Shown: piece after piece, positions 51,935 to 60,340 of the stretch
How the letters are laid out: every line of letters begins with the position of its first letter
How positions within the stretch are numbered: the first letter of the stretch is position 1
DNA from: Rhodoferax sp.
GTDB lineage: Bacteria > Pseudomonadota > Gammaproteobacteria > Burkholderiales > Burkholderiaceae_C
Assembly: GCF_030646845.1 (NCBI RefSeq)
Contig: NZ_JAUSLE010000028.1
Span: 1 to 64,000 of the forward strand
Reading direction: 5' to 3'
Length of the DNA: 64,000 nt
Made by a program: the position numbers and the translations under genes
The notes under the pieces: model-generated
What the model was told of the DNA's origin: nothing
What the model saw: the letters and a program-made list of their open reading frames with translations, nothing else
Databases searched by the model: none

Positions 51935-53430
51935 GACAGCTCCGTGGCGGGTTGCTGCGCTTCGATCGGCAGGATGAGAGAGAAATTGCTGCCACCGCCA
52001 GCGCGCGTCCGCAATGACAATTGCCCCCCATGCGCCTCGGCGATGGCCCGACACAGTGCCAGGCCCAGACCGGCACCGCGCTGGCCCGACTGGTCACTGC
52101 GGGCGTAGGGCTCGAATAGGGTTTTGTGCTCCGCTTCAGGGATGCCGGGTCCCCGATCCTTGACGGACACCGTCAGCGCCTGAGCGTCAGCGCTCACCGT
52201 CAGCTCAATCGCACCGTCGCTGTATTTCAGCGCGTTGTCCAGCAGATTGCCGATCAATTGGCCGAGCAGCACCGGGTCTGCCTTCACCAGCGGCAACCCC
52301 TCGGGCACTCTGGACTTGATGCGGCGCCCGGGGTCACGTTGGCGCACGCGTGCCAGCACGGCGCCGACAATCTCTTCCATCGACTCCCAGTCCCGTTTGA
52401 GTTCCTGCGCCGAGCTTGAGAGGCTCACGAGTTGCAGCGTGTTCTCGGTCACCGTGGACAGGTAGGCGGCTTCGCCGGCAATGCTGCCCAGCAAGCGCTC
52501 CTGCTCAGAGGGGCTTAACTTGTCGCGCTGGGTCTGCAGGGAAGAGGCGGCGCCGACGATGGCTGCCAGCGGCGTGCGCAGGTCGTGCGAGATCGCTGCC
52601 AGGAAAGTGCTTTGCAATTGCTGGCGTTGTGCTTCGCCCTGCGCCGCCAGCATCGAAGCGGTCAGGCGCAGACGCCACAGCGCTTGCGCCAGCAGGGTGC
52701 AGAGTGCTTTCGCATGCGCGCGACCGCTTTCATCACTGGCCAGTGCAGGCTCGACACAGGCGGCGCCCGTCATGTGTCCCTTGTCACCCAGTGGCAGGTA
52801 CCAGGCATTCAGCCCCGGCCAGCGTCCGGTCCCGGGTCCCAACACCGCCGCTTCGGCCATACAGCAGCGCATGCCGTCCCGCACGGAGGCGGCAAGCCCG
52901 GTGGCGGGATCCGGTTCCTTCCCGTCATGCGTCAAGGCCAGCGAACAAGGCCCGGCAAAGGCGACGTCCAGGGCCGCCTGGCCCAGCGCCAGAACCTCCT
53001 GCGCCGTGGTGGCATTTGACAGGTCGCTTGCCAGGCCCTGCAATTGCCGGGCACGTCGCTCGTTCAAACGGGCCATCTCGGTCTCGCGCCGAATCCCGGT
53101 GGCCAGGTGACTGATGACCAGGGCCACCACCAGCATCGTGGCCAGTGCGATGAAGTGTTCCTGGTTTTCGACCTCAAACGTCCAGCGCGGCGGCACAAAA
53201 AAGAAATTTAATGCCGTGACCGCCCCGACCGCGCAGACAGCCGACTCGATCCAGTCCAGTTTGTAGGCGGCAATCACGACCGCCAGCACATAGAGCATGG
53301 CCTGGCTTGTCAGCGATACATACCGGTCCAGCAAAAATCCGCAGGCAGTGGCGGCTGTCAGCAGCAAAGCCACGATGACCCACGCTCGGGCCGAATGAGG
53401 GCTGGGTTCCAGAACTTCAGGGGCGTTCAT
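51931..53430 (-). CDS. KdpD-like sensor histidine kinase lacking the N-terminal KdpD/USP domains
   Basis: A 499-residue kinase. Four membrane helices (about 15-110) with the DUF4118 pattern of KdpD (LYVLAVVIAAYKLDWIESAVCAVGAVTALNFFFVPP), a GAF-like domain, then HisKA (His282 in AAISHDLRTPLAAIVGAASSLQ), N box GNLLDNALKYSD, G1 DRGPGIPEAE and G2 GAGLGLAL. Full KdpD has about 400 more N-terminal residues (KdpD and USP domains that sense K+ and c-di-AMP); they are absent, and the start fits the whole reading. Co-translated with the regulator. Confidence 0.88.
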   Translation of the reverse strand: MNAPEVLEPSPHSARAWVIVALLLTAATACGFLLDRYVSLTSQAMLYVLAVVIAAYKLDWIESAVCAVGAVTALNFFFVPPRWTFEVENQEHFIALATMLVVALVISHLATGIRRETEMARLNERRARQLQGLASDLSNATTAQEVLALGQAALDVAFAGPCSLALTHDGKEPDPATGLAASVRDGMRCCMAEAAVLGPGTGRWPGLNAWYLPLGDKGHMTGAACVEPALASDESGRAHAKALCTLLAQALWRLRLTASMLAAQGEAQRQQLQSTFLAAISHDLRTPLAAIVGAASSLQTQRDKLSPSEQERLLGSIAGEAAYLSTVTENTLQLVSLSSSAQELKRDWESMEEIVGAVLARVRQRDPGRRIKSRVPEGLPLVKADPVLLGQLIGNLLDNALKYSDGAIELTVSADAQALTVSVKDRGPGIPEAEHKTLFEPYARSDQSGQRGAGLGLALCRAIAEAHGGQLSLRTRAGGGSNFSLILPIEAQQPATELS

Positions 53431-53567
53431 GAGGTAGCCAGCGTAACACTCACGGTGTCAGGATTGCATTAGGAAAGCGCGGTTGTGCTGCGCAGAGCGG
53501 CGGTGCCACGCGCCATCTCGTCGCACGCCTCCGATAGCCACTATCAATCACTTAGCCAAAACCAATT

Positions 53568-53583
53568 ATCTATAACTATAGAT
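53568..53583 (+). promoter_or_regulatory. AT-rich palindrome upstream of rubrerythrin
   Basis: ATCTATA-AC-TATAGAT is a perfect dyad with 7-base arms in a GC-rich genome, 72 bases before the rubrerythrin start. Its TATA-rich core could also hold the -10 element. It may be the site of a redox- or iron-responsive regulator; I cannot name it. Confidence 0.5.
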
Positions 53584-53654
53584 TGGTCATATCATTCATC
53601 CCATGCTGATTGAAAACCTCTATCAGAGAACTCTTCAACCCACAGGAGCCCAAG

Positions 53655-54137
53655 ATGACTGCACCACAACGCCCCGAGATCAAGACCATGGCCAACCTGG
53701 AGTCCGCCTTCGCCGGCGAATCCATGGCCCACATCAAGTACCGCTACTTCGCCAAACTGGCCCGCGAAATGGGTGACGAGGACACGGCCCGCACCTTTGA
53801 AGAAACTGCTGACCAGGAGGTGATGCACGCCTTTGGCCACCTGGATTTGCTCTACCCCAAGGCCACCATGACGCCGGCCAAGGCCCTGCAAATCGCCATC
53901 GACGGCGAGACCTATGAGTACACCGAGATGTACCCCGGCTTTCGCAAGACCGCCGAAGCCGAGGGCCACGCTGCCGCCGTGGCCGAGATGGACGAGCAGA
54001 TCGAAGAAAGCAAAGTGCACGCGGCCGCCTTCCGCGCCACGCTGGAAAAAGCCCAGAAGCGCTTTGCCGCGCTGGCCAAGGTGGAAGAGCGCCACGCCAA
54101 CCACTACAAGGCACAGCTGGCCAAGGTGACGGCCTGA
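53655..54137 (+). CDS. Rubrerythrin family protein
   Basis: A 160-residue ferritin-like protein: TMANLESAFAGESMAHIKYRYFAKLA, EETADQEVMHAFGHLDLLYP (ExxH), YEYTEMYPGFRKTAEAEGH and KVEERHANHYKAQL (ExxH), supplying the Glu/His ligands of a di-iron site. There is no fused rubredoxin domain, but a separate rubredoxin gene follows. It reduces H2O2 in the cytoplasm using rubredoxin electrons. AGGAG lies 6 bases before ATG 53655. First of a three-gene unit with rubredoxin and its reductase. Confidence 0.92.
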   Translation: MTAPQRPEIKTMANLESAFAGESMAHIKYRYFAKLAREMGDEDTARTFEETADQEVMHAFGHLDLLYPKATMTPAKALQIAIDGETYEYTEMYPGFRKTAEAEGHAAAVAEMDEQIEESKVHAAAFRATLEKAQKRFAALAKVEERHANHYKAQLAKVTA

Positions 54138-54157
54138 GCCAGGGCGCCGCGCCGTAC

Positions 54158-54214
54158 GCTATTGTTTTAATAGCTAGTTAGGCATATTCGACGGGGGCTG
54201 TAGCCCGATTTAAT
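54158..54214 (+). repeat. Comamonadaceae interspersed repeat, copy 8
   Basis: Reads GCTATTGTTTTAATAGCTAG, then TTAGGCATATTCGACGGGGG and CTGTAGCCCGATTTAAT. Lies in the gap between the rubrerythrin and rubredoxin genes, both on the same strand. Confidence 0.8.
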
Positions 54215-54236
54215 CAATATTTATCTGGAACATCAC

Positions 54237-54401
54237 ATGAAAACCTATCTCTGCATTGTTTGCGGCTTCATCTACGACGAGGCCACTGGCCGGCCGGAAG
54301 ACGGCATCGCACCCGGCACCAAATGGGCCGACGTGCCCGAGAGCTGGGCCTGCCCGGACTGCGGCGTGGCCAAGGCCGACTTTGAAGCCGTCGAAATATG
54401 A
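54237..54401 (+). CDS. Rubredoxin
   Basis: A 54-residue rubredoxin: [19 protein letters not shown] (Cys6, Cys9), [24 protein letters not shown] (Cys39, Cys42), with the Tyr, Pro and Trp of the family. It binds one iron and carries single electrons, here most likely from the downstream FAD reductase to rubrerythrin. No classic ribosome-binding site (CTGGAAC precedes the ATG). The interspersed repeat copy 8 lies just upstream. Confidence 0.95.
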   Translation: MKTYLCIVCGFIYDEATGRPEDGIAPGTKWADVPESWACPDCGVAKADFEAVEI

Positions 54402-54480
54402 CCCCCACGCTTGCCACTTCGTGTGCTGCGCTGCCCCCCGAGGGGGCTAATCTTCCTGGGGGCGGCCCGGCGGAAGATTG
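54402..54480 (+). repeat. GC-rich repeat with two inverted repeats (second Comamonadaceae family)
   Basis: A stretch beginning CCCCCACGCTTGCCACTTCG contains GCCCCC-CGA-GGGGGC (54433-54447) and AATCTTCC (54449-54456) with GGAAGATT (54472-54479). I recognise the CCCCCCGAGGGGGC...GGGGCGGCCCGGCGGAAG form as a repeat common in Comamonadaceae genomes. It separates rubredoxin from its reductase and may attenuate transcription. Confidence 0.7.
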
Positions 54481-54510
54481 TCAACCATTGCTAAATCGGA
54501 GATTTCCTCA

Positions 54511-55677
54511 ATGAGTCCCATCATCATCATTGGCGCCGGTCTGGCGGGCTGGACCACAGCGCGTGAGTTCCGCAAGCTGGACAGCACCACGCCAGTGATG
54601 CTGATCACTGCAGACAGTGGCGACTTCTATGCCAAGCCGTCGCTGTCCAACGCGTTGGCGCAAGGCCGCGCCCCGGCGCAGCTGGTCAGCACGCCGGCGG
54701 CCAAAATGGCGCAGACCCTGGACGTCACGCTGCTGGCCCAGACGCGGGTGGAGGCGATCAACCCGGTGACCCGGACCATCGCCACTTCGCAAGGCGACTT
54801 CGGTTACAGCCAGCTGGTGCTGGCCACGGGTGCGCAGCCGATCCGCGTGCCCGTGGCGGGGGATGCAGCGGACCGGGTGCACTCGGTCAACTCACTGGAT
54901 GACTTCTCGGCGTTTCACGCGCGCTTGACGGACCCACAAGCGACCGGGAAACATGTGCTGATCATGGGCGCGGGCCTGATTGGCTGCGAGTTTGCCAACG
55001 ACCTGGCCGCCGCTGGCCACCAGGTGACGGTGGTGGACCCCTCCACCGGACCGATGGCCGCGCTGTTGCCGGCTGAAGCCAGTGCACAACTGCGCGATGC
55101 GTTGACTTCTGTGGGCGTGACGTGGCACTTCGGCGCCACCGTCAGATCGGTGAGCTTCGTTGCTGACGCTGATGCACAGGATTCGGTGCTCCGGGTGGAT
55201 TTGTCCAATGGGCATGCAGCCTTGGTCGATACGGTGTTGAGTGCTATCGGTTTAAGAGCGGACACAGCGCTGGCAAAAGCCGCCGGGCTGGCCTGCGAGC
55301 GCGGCATCGTGGTAGACGCGGCCCTGCAAACCAGCAGCCCCCACATCTACGCGCTGGGCGACGGCGCACAGTACGCCAGCGCCGGCAACCGGACCCTGCC
55401 CTACGTGATGCCGATCATGAGCGCCGCCCGGGCCCTGGCCGCCACGCTGGCGGGAACGCGCACCGAAGTCGCTTTTCCGTTGATGCCGGTGACCATCAAG
55501 ACCCCGGCGCTGCCGCTGGTGGTGGCAAGCGCTGCGCCCGGCACGCCCGGCGACTGGCGCAGCGCGGAGCCAGGGCTGTGGCAGTTCATGGGAGCGCAAG
55601 GTCAGGCGCGCGGCTTTGTGCTCGCTGGCAAGCAGACCAGCCGGCGCGCGGAGCAGGCGAAACTGATTCTGGCCTGA
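54511..55677 (+). CDS. FAD-dependent oxidoreductase, rubredoxin-NAD(+) reductase-like
   Basis: A 388-residue pyridine nucleotide-disulphide-type reductase: IIIIGAGLAGWTTAREFRKLD (FAD), VLIMGAGLIGCEFANDLAAAGHQVTVVD (NAD(P)H), IYALGDGAQYASAG (second FAD contact). Matches rubredoxin reductases rather than ferredoxin reductases in its length and C-terminus (ALPLVVASAAPGTPGDW). It would pass NAD(P)H electrons to rubredoxin and on to rubrerythrin. ATG 54511 has GGAG 10 bases upstream; a TTG at 54478 is an alternative. Confidence 0.87.
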   Translation: MSPIIIIGAGLAGWTTAREFRKLDSTTPVMLITADSGDFYAKPSLSNALAQGRAPAQLVSTPAAKMAQTLDVTLLAQTRVEAINPVTRTIATSQGDFGYSQLVLATGAQPIRVPVAGDAADRVHSVNSLDDFSAFHARLTDPQATGKHVLIMGAGLIGCEFANDLAAAGHQVTVVDPSTGPMAALLPAEASAQLRDALTSVGVTWHFGATVRSVSFVADADAQDSVLRVDLSNGHAALVDTVLSAIGLRADTALAKAAGLACERGIVVDAALQTSSPHIYALGDGAQYASAGNRTLPYVMPIMSAARALAATLAGTRTEVAFPLMPVTIKTPALPLVVASAAPGTPGDWRSAEPGLWQFMGAQGQARGFVLAGKQTSRRAEQAKLILA

Positions 55678-55855
55678 GGCGCCATGGCGCGGCGGCACAG
55701 TCACACGATTACGCCGGAAAAAGTCACAGCCGAAACACCCTGATACGCGAATTCCCGTACCAGGGTTTGCCATTGGCAGCGCCTACAATTCCATCCCTTG
55801 TAGAGACGCTGACGGGCTGGCCTTTCGGTCATACTGATTGCAGCAGGAGACAAAA

Positions 55856-58165
55856 ATGCCCCAAACACCGGCCAATGCCGAAGAAAAACGCGCCGAGCTG
55901 CGCCGCGCCGCACTCGAATACCACGAGTTCCCCACTCCCGGCAAGATCTCGATTGCCGCCACCAAGCAACTGACCAACCAGCACGACCTGGCCCTGGCCT
56001 ACTCGCCCGGCGTGGCCGCCCCCTGCGAAGAAATCGTCAAGGACCCCAACGCGGCGTTCAAGTACACCAGCCGCGGCAATCTGGTGGCCGTCATCACCAA
56101 CGGCACGGCTGTGCTCGGCCTGGGCGACATTGGCCCGCTGGCCTCCAAGCCGGTGATGGAAGGCAAGGGCGTGCTGTTCAAGAAGTTTGCCGGCATTGAC
56201 GTGTTTGACATCGAGATCAACGAGAAGCACGACCTCGACAAGCTGGTGGACATCATCGCCTCGCTGGAGCCGACCTTTGGCGGTATCAACCTGGAAGACA
56301 TCAAGGCGCCCGACTGCTTTTATGTCGAGCGCAAGCTGCGCGAGCGCATGAAGATTCCGGTCTTTCACGACGACCAGCACGGCACCGCCATCACGGTCGG
56401 CGCGGCCATTCTGAACGGCTTGAAGATCGCCGGCAAGGAACCGAAGGATGTCAAGCTGGTGACCTCTGGCGCCGGCGCTGCCGCGCTGGCCTGTGTCGGC
56501 TTGCTGGTCAAGCTGGGCATTCCCCGCGAGAACGTCTGGGTCACGGACCTGGCCGGTGTGGTGTACGAGGGCCGCGTCGAGTTGATGGACCCCGACAAGG
56601 CGATTTATGCCCAGAACACATCGGCACGATCGCTGGGTGAAGTCATTGACAATGCCGACGTTTTTCTGGGCCTGTCCGCCGGCGGTGTGCTCAAGAGCGA
56701 CATGGTCAAACGCATGGCGCCACGACCCATCATTTTTGCGCTGGCCAACCCGACGCCCGAGATCACGCCGGAGGAAGTGAAGGCGGTGCGCAGTGACGCC
56801 ATCATTGGCACCGGGCGCTCCGACTATCCCAACCAGATCAACAACATTCTTTGCTTCCCCTATATTTTCCGGGGTGCACTGGATGCGGGGGCCTCCACCA
56901 TCACGGTGGAAATGGAAATGGCCGCCGTGTATGCCATTGCCGAGCTGGCCCAGGCCGAGCAGAGCGAAGTGGTGGCCGCCGCCTATGCGGGCGAGCCGCT
57001 GGCCTTTGGCCCGGAGTACCTGATTCCCAAGCCGTTCGACCCGCGTCTGATGATGAAGGTGGCGCCGGCGGTAGCCCAGGCGGCAGCCGACAGCGGCGTG
57101 GCCTTGCGGCCCATCCAGGACATGGACGCCTACCGCGAGCGGCTGCAGAGCTTTGTCTACGCCTCGGGCACGGTGATGAAGCCGATTTTCACGGCGGCCA
57201 AGAAGGCGCTCAAGAAGCGCGTGGCCTACGCCGAGGGCGAAGAAGAGCGGGTCCTGCGCGCCGCCCAGATTGTGGTGGACGAGCGGCTCGCCCTGCCCAC
57301 CCTGATTGGCCGTCCGCTGGTGATTGCCGAGCGCATCGAGAAATTCGGCCTGCGCCTGCGCCAGGGCGTTGATTACAGCGTGGTCAATGTGGAGCAGGAC
57401 CACCGCTACCGGGATTTCTGGCAGACCTACCACCGCATGACCGAACGCAAGGGCATCACGGCCCAGGTCGCCAAGATCGAGATGCGCCGCCGCCTGACCC
57501 TGATTGGCGCCATGCTGCTGCACAAGGGCGACGTGGACGGGCTGATCTGTGGCACCTGGGGCAGCACGGCCATGCACCTGCAGTACCTGGACCAGGTGAT
57601 TGGCAGGCGTCCGGGGGTCAACACCTATGCCTGCATGAATGGGCTGATGTTGCCCGAGCGCCAGCTGTTCCTGGTGGATACCCACGTCAACTACGACCCC
57701 ACTGCCGAGCAATTGGCCGAAATCACCACGCTGGCGGCCGAGGAAATGATGCGTTTCGGCATCCGGCCCAAGGCCGCCTTGCTGTCCCACTCCAACTTCG
57801 GCAGCAGCAACCAGCCCAGCGCCGTCAAGATGCGCCAGGCACTGGACTTGCTGCGGGTCCAGGCGCCCTGGCTGGAGGTAGACGGCGAAATGCACGGCGA
57901 CCTGGCCCTGGACGGACGGGCCCGTGCCGCCCTCATGCCCAACAGCACGCTCGCTGGAGACGCCAACCTGCTGGTGCTGCCCAACATCGATGCCGCCAAT
58001 ATTGCTTACAACCTGCTGAAAACAGCAGCAGGAGGCAACATTGCCATTGGCCCGGTGCTGCTGGGGGCGGCCAAACCGGTGCATATTCTGACGGCCAGCA
58101 CCACTGTGCGCCGGATTGTCAATATGACAGCACTCACCGTTGCCGACGCCAATGCGACCCGCTAA
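55856..58165 (+). CDS. maeB: NADP-dependent malic enzyme with phosphotransacetylase-like domain
   Basis: A 769-residue multidomain enzyme. N-terminal malic enzyme: [48 protein letters not shown] (Asp/metal), [20 protein letters not shown] (NADP) and [12 protein letters not shown]. The last 330 residues resemble phosphate acetyltransferase ([30 protein letters not shown]-like end), which in MaeB is inactive but senses acetyl-CoA. It makes pyruvate and NADPH from malate. AGGAG is 6 bases before ATG 55856. Followed by no T-run terminator; a perfect dyad lies before the next gene. Confidence 0.95.
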   Translation: MPQTPANAEEKRAELRRAALEYHEFPTPGKISIAATKQLTNQHDLALAYSPGVAAPCEEIVKDPNAAFKYTSRGNLVAVITNGTAVLGLGDIGPLASKPVMEGKGVLFKKFAGIDVFDIEINEKHDLDKLVDIIASLEPTFGGINLEDIKAPDCFYVERKLRERMKIPVFHDDQHGTAITVGAAILNGLKIAGKEPKDVKLVTSGAGAAALACVGLLVKLGIPRENVWVTDLAGVVYEGRVELMDPDKAIYAQNTSARSLGEVIDNADVFLGLSAGGVLKSDMVKRMAPRPIIFALANPTPEITPEEVKAVRSDAIIGTGRSDYPNQINNILCFPYIFRGALDAGASTITVEMEMAAVYAIAELAQAEQSEVVAAAYAGEPLAFGPEYLIPKPFDPRLMMKVAPAVAQAAADSGVALRPIQDMDAYRERLQSFVYASGTVMKPIFTAAKKALKKRVAYAEGEEERVLRAAQIVVDERLALPTLIGRPLVIAERIEKFGLRLRQGVDYSVVNVEQDHRYRDFWQTYHRMTERKGITAQVAKIEMRRRLTLIGAMLLHKGDVDGLICGTWGSTAMHLQYLDQVIGRRPGVNTYACMNGLMLPERQLFLVDTHVNYDPTAEQLAEITTLAAEEMMRFGIRPKAALLSHSNFGSSNQPSAVKMRQALDLLRVQAPWLEVDGEMHGDLALDGRARAALMPNSTLAGDANLLVLPNIDAANIAYNLLKTAAGGNIAIGPVLLGAAKPVHILTASTTVRRIVNMTALTVADANATR

Positions 58166-58284
58166 TTGATGTAGCTCAAGTTAGCGCACACTTACAAACC
58201 CTGCAAACCCCTCCCGATTGCCTAATATTTGGGCAGTCGCTTGCATTATTTCCGTAAATACGCGACACTACGAACCTTGAAATT

Positions 58285-58300
58285 TCCGGGTAAACCCGGA
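58285..58300 (+). promoter_or_regulatory. Perfect palindrome upstream of the RNase gene
   Basis: TCCGGGT-AA-ACCCGGA is a perfect dyad of 7-base arms, 23 bases before the RNase start, followed by a T-rich stretch. It could be an operator or, in the RNA, a hairpin. No ribosome-binding site is visible at the RNase start. Confidence 0.4.
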
Positions 58301-58323
58301 GTGTTGTCAGAAAAGTTTTTTTC

Positions 58324-58716
58324 ATGCCGCGTCTAACAAGCTTGAAGTTAGTACTTACTGGCTTTTTGCTTCTGACCGGTCTAGCCTTCGGTTTGGTGCA
58401 GGCCAAGGGGCCTGCCGCTGCGGATGCCAAGGCCACCATAACGGTGGCTGAATTGTCCAGGCAAGGCGCCCAGACCTATGCCCTGATTCATCAGGGTGGT
58501 CCGTTTGCACATGAAAAGGATGGGGTTGTATTTGGAAACCGGGAGCGTTTGCTACCGGCCCGCAAACGTGGTTACTACCGCGAATACACCGTTGCAACAC
58601 CGGGTTCGCGCGACCGGGGAGCCCGGCGCATTGTGTGCGGGGGGCCACCACAAACACCGGACGCCTGTTATTACACGGCCGATCACTATGCAAGCTTCCG
58701 CAAGATCGTTCCGTGA
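58324..58716 (+). CDS. Secreted barnase-type ribonuclease (RNase N1/Sa family)
   Basis: A 130-residue protein. Signal peptide to about residue 27 (SLKLVLTGFLLLTGLAFGLVQA). The mature enzyme has the microbial RNase core: GYYREYTVATPGSRDRGARRIVCGG and DACYYTADHYASFRKIV, giving Glu87, Arg101 and His121, the barnase catalytic residues. Two Cys (105 and 115) may form a disulfide. It cuts RNA at guanosine. The barstar gene follows 36 bases downstream on the same strand, so the cell is protected. No clear ribosome-binding site. Confidence 0.87.
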   Translation: MPRLTSLKLVLTGFLLLTGLAFGLVQAKGPAAADAKATITVAELSRQGAQTYALIHQGGPFAHEKDGVVFGNRERLLPARKRGYYREYTVATPGSRDRGARRIVCGGPPQTPDACYYTADHYASFRKIVP

Positions 58717-58752
58717 TTTTGATTTTTTGCCATTTTGGAAAGTGAAGCGGGA

Positions 58753-59202
58753 ATGAATATGTCACTTACTCAAGAAACACCAGCGCCACAGCGTGCTGCG
58801 CCGGACGTGCCGCTACGCGGCATACGGCCAAATATTGTCCAGTCGATCCGCGCCTTCCGGGTGCAGGAGTTGCAGGATGCGGCCCAGTCCCTGGGACAGC
58901 ATTTTCTGTATGCCAATCTGGCCAATGCCCAGACCAAGCAGGACGTGCTGGACCTGATCGCCCAGCAATTCATGCTGTCTGCGCATGTTGGCAAGAATTT
59001 CGATGCGCTGTATGACAGCATGACAGACCCGCTGCACAAGTCCGGCCCACAGCCTGGCTTTATCGCGGTACTGGAGCACATCCCGGCCAATACCAAGTTC
59101 GACAAGGAAGCACGCGAGCAGTTGCTCGATATCTTCCGGGACGCGGCCGATTATTGGTCGGATCGAAAGATTCCGTTCCGATGTTTCTATTCTTTTCTGT
59201 AG
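58753..59202 (+). CDS. Barstar family inhibitor
   Basis: A 149-residue protein with a barstar-like core: FRVQELQDAAQSLGQHFLYANLANAQTKQDVLDLIAQQFML, then AHVGKNFDALYDSMTDPL, matching the GKNWDALxDxLxDL motif that faces the RNase active site. It has no signal peptide, so it neutralises the barnase in the cytoplasm before export. The N-terminal 30 residues are an extension not seen in classical barstar. Start ATG 58753 chosen over 58735 and 58759, with GCGGGA upstream. Confidence 0.87.
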   Translation: MNMSLTQETPAPQRAAPDVPLRGIRPNIVQSIRAFRVQELQDAAQSLGQHFLYANLANAQTKQDVLDLIAQQFMLSAHVGKNFDALYDSMTDPLHKSGPQPGFIAVLEHIPANTKFDKEAREQLLDIFRDAADYWSDRKIPFRCFYSFL

Positions 59203-59402
59203 CCCGTTCTGCACACACCAGCCAAGCAGAACGGGCGAACGAGGCAAAAGGCACAAACGCGGGCAGCGAAGCCGTGTCTGGCATTGAACTCACCACCGAA
59301 TCCGGTGAAAAAATGCCAACCGACAAACTATTGGACATCTCTCCGATGGCGCTGCGCATGAGCAGCCCCTTCAATGCCGGGTACTGGCTGACTGCTGCCT
59401 GA
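59181..59402 (+). CDS. Uncertain small reading frame overlapping the end of barstar
   Basis: A frame starting at ATG 59181 overlaps the last 22 bases of barstar and gives a 73-residue peptide, hydrophobic at the start (MFLFFSVARS), then polar, ending SPFNAGYWLTAA. It ends just before the shared terminator. No homologue is recognised and no ribosome-binding site is seen; it may be chance or a decayed piece. Confidence 0.25.
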   Translation: MFLFFSVARSAHTSQAERANEAKGTNAGSEAVSGIELTTESGEKMPTDKLLDISPMALRMSSPFNAGYWLTAA

Positions 59403-59419
59403 TAACGGCAAGCAACCGT

Positions 59420-59451
59420 AAAAAAGGCTCACCGGATGGTGAGCCTTTTTT
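59420..59451 (+). terminator. Bidirectional intrinsic terminator
   Basis: GGCTCACC-GGAT-GGTGAGCC (59426-59445) is a perfect 8-bp stem flanked by A-run on the left and TTTTTT on the right, so it ends transcription from both sides: barstar on plus and rsmA on minus. Confidence 0.92.
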
Positions 59452-59477
59452 CTTGGGTGCTGATCATGGCGCGGGCG

Positions 59478-60263
59478 TCAGACAGATGCCGGTTGCCTGC
59501 CGCCCTGGATCTGCCCGGCCAATGCCAGATACTCGGCCACCGGGACTTCCTCGGCCCGGCGCTGTACGTCGAACTCGCCCGCAAAGCCTTTCTCCTGCAG
59601 CCACTTGCCCAGGGTGTGGCGCATCAACTTGCGACGCTGGCTGAAGGCCACCTGCACGATTTCGCTGAGCAGTTTCTCGTCCACCAGCGCAGCGTTCTCT
59701 CGCGGCACCATGCGCACGACAGCACTGTCCACCCGTGGCGGTGGCTCGAAACTTCCGGGCGGCACAAACAGCACGTTTTCCATGGCGTAGCGCCACTGCA
59801 GCATGACACTCAAGCGGCCATAGTCCGAGGTCGCCGGGCGGGCCACCATGCGGTCAATCACTTCCTTTTGCAGCATGAAGTGCTGGTCTTCGATGACGTC
59901 CACGAAGCCGAGCAAATGAAACAGGATGGGGGTGGAGATGTTGTAGGGCAGGTTGCCCACGACTCTCAGCTTGGTGGCCCCCTGCGCGTGCGCGAGTTCG
60001 GCAAAGTCAACCTTCAGTACGTCGGCCTCAATCACCGAGAGCTGTGCATGAGCCCGCAGGCGCGCCGCCAGGTCGCGGTCCAGCTCAATCACGGTGAGGT
60101 GGCCCAGGCGCTCCACCAGGGGTTGCGTCAGCGCCGCCAGACCGGGCCCAATTTCCACCATGGCCTGTCCGGGCTTGGGTGCAATCGCGTCAACGATGGC
60201 TTCAATGATGCTGCCATCGGCCAGGAAATGCTGGCCGAAACGTTTGCGGGGAATGTGTTTCAT
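59478..60263 (-). CDS. rsmA: 16S rRNA (adenine(1518)-N(6)/adenine(1519)-N(6))-dimethyltransferase
   Basis: A 261-residue KsgA/RsmA methyltransferase: [34 protein letters not shown] (AdoMet loop), [31 protein letters not shown] (NLPY catalytic motif) and SAVVRMVP. It dimethylates two adjacent adenosines in the 3' hairpin of 16S rRNA, a late ribosome assembly step. ATG 60263 begins [11 protein letters not shown]. It follows surA by 77 bases on the minus strand, and the pdxA gene that often lies between them is absent. Ends at a shared terminator. Confidence 0.95.
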   Translation of the reverse strand: MKHIPRKRFGQHFLADGSIIEAIVDAIAPKPGQAMVEIGPGLAALTQPLVERLGHLTVIELDRDLAARLRAHAQLSVIEADVLKVDFAELAHAQGATKLRVVGNLPYNISTPILFHLLGFVDVIEDQHFMLQKEVIDRMVARPATSDYGRLSVMLQWRYAMENVLFVPPGSFEPPPRVDSAVVRMVPRENAALVDEKLLSEIVQVAFSQRRKLMRHTLGKWLQEKGFAGEFDVQRRAEEVPVAEYLALAGQIQGGRQPASV

Positions 60264-60340
60264 GCGGGGAACGTGGGGGCTGCCGCCGCGCCGGGCAGCG
60301 CCGTACGCGAAGCGACAAGCGTGGGGGTTGTCATATATTT

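Noticed and set aside
55829-58084. Minus-strand open frame of 751 codons opposite the malic enzyme gene
   Set aside because: Composition is that of an antisense shadow; the plus strand encodes a complete, conserved malic enzyme.
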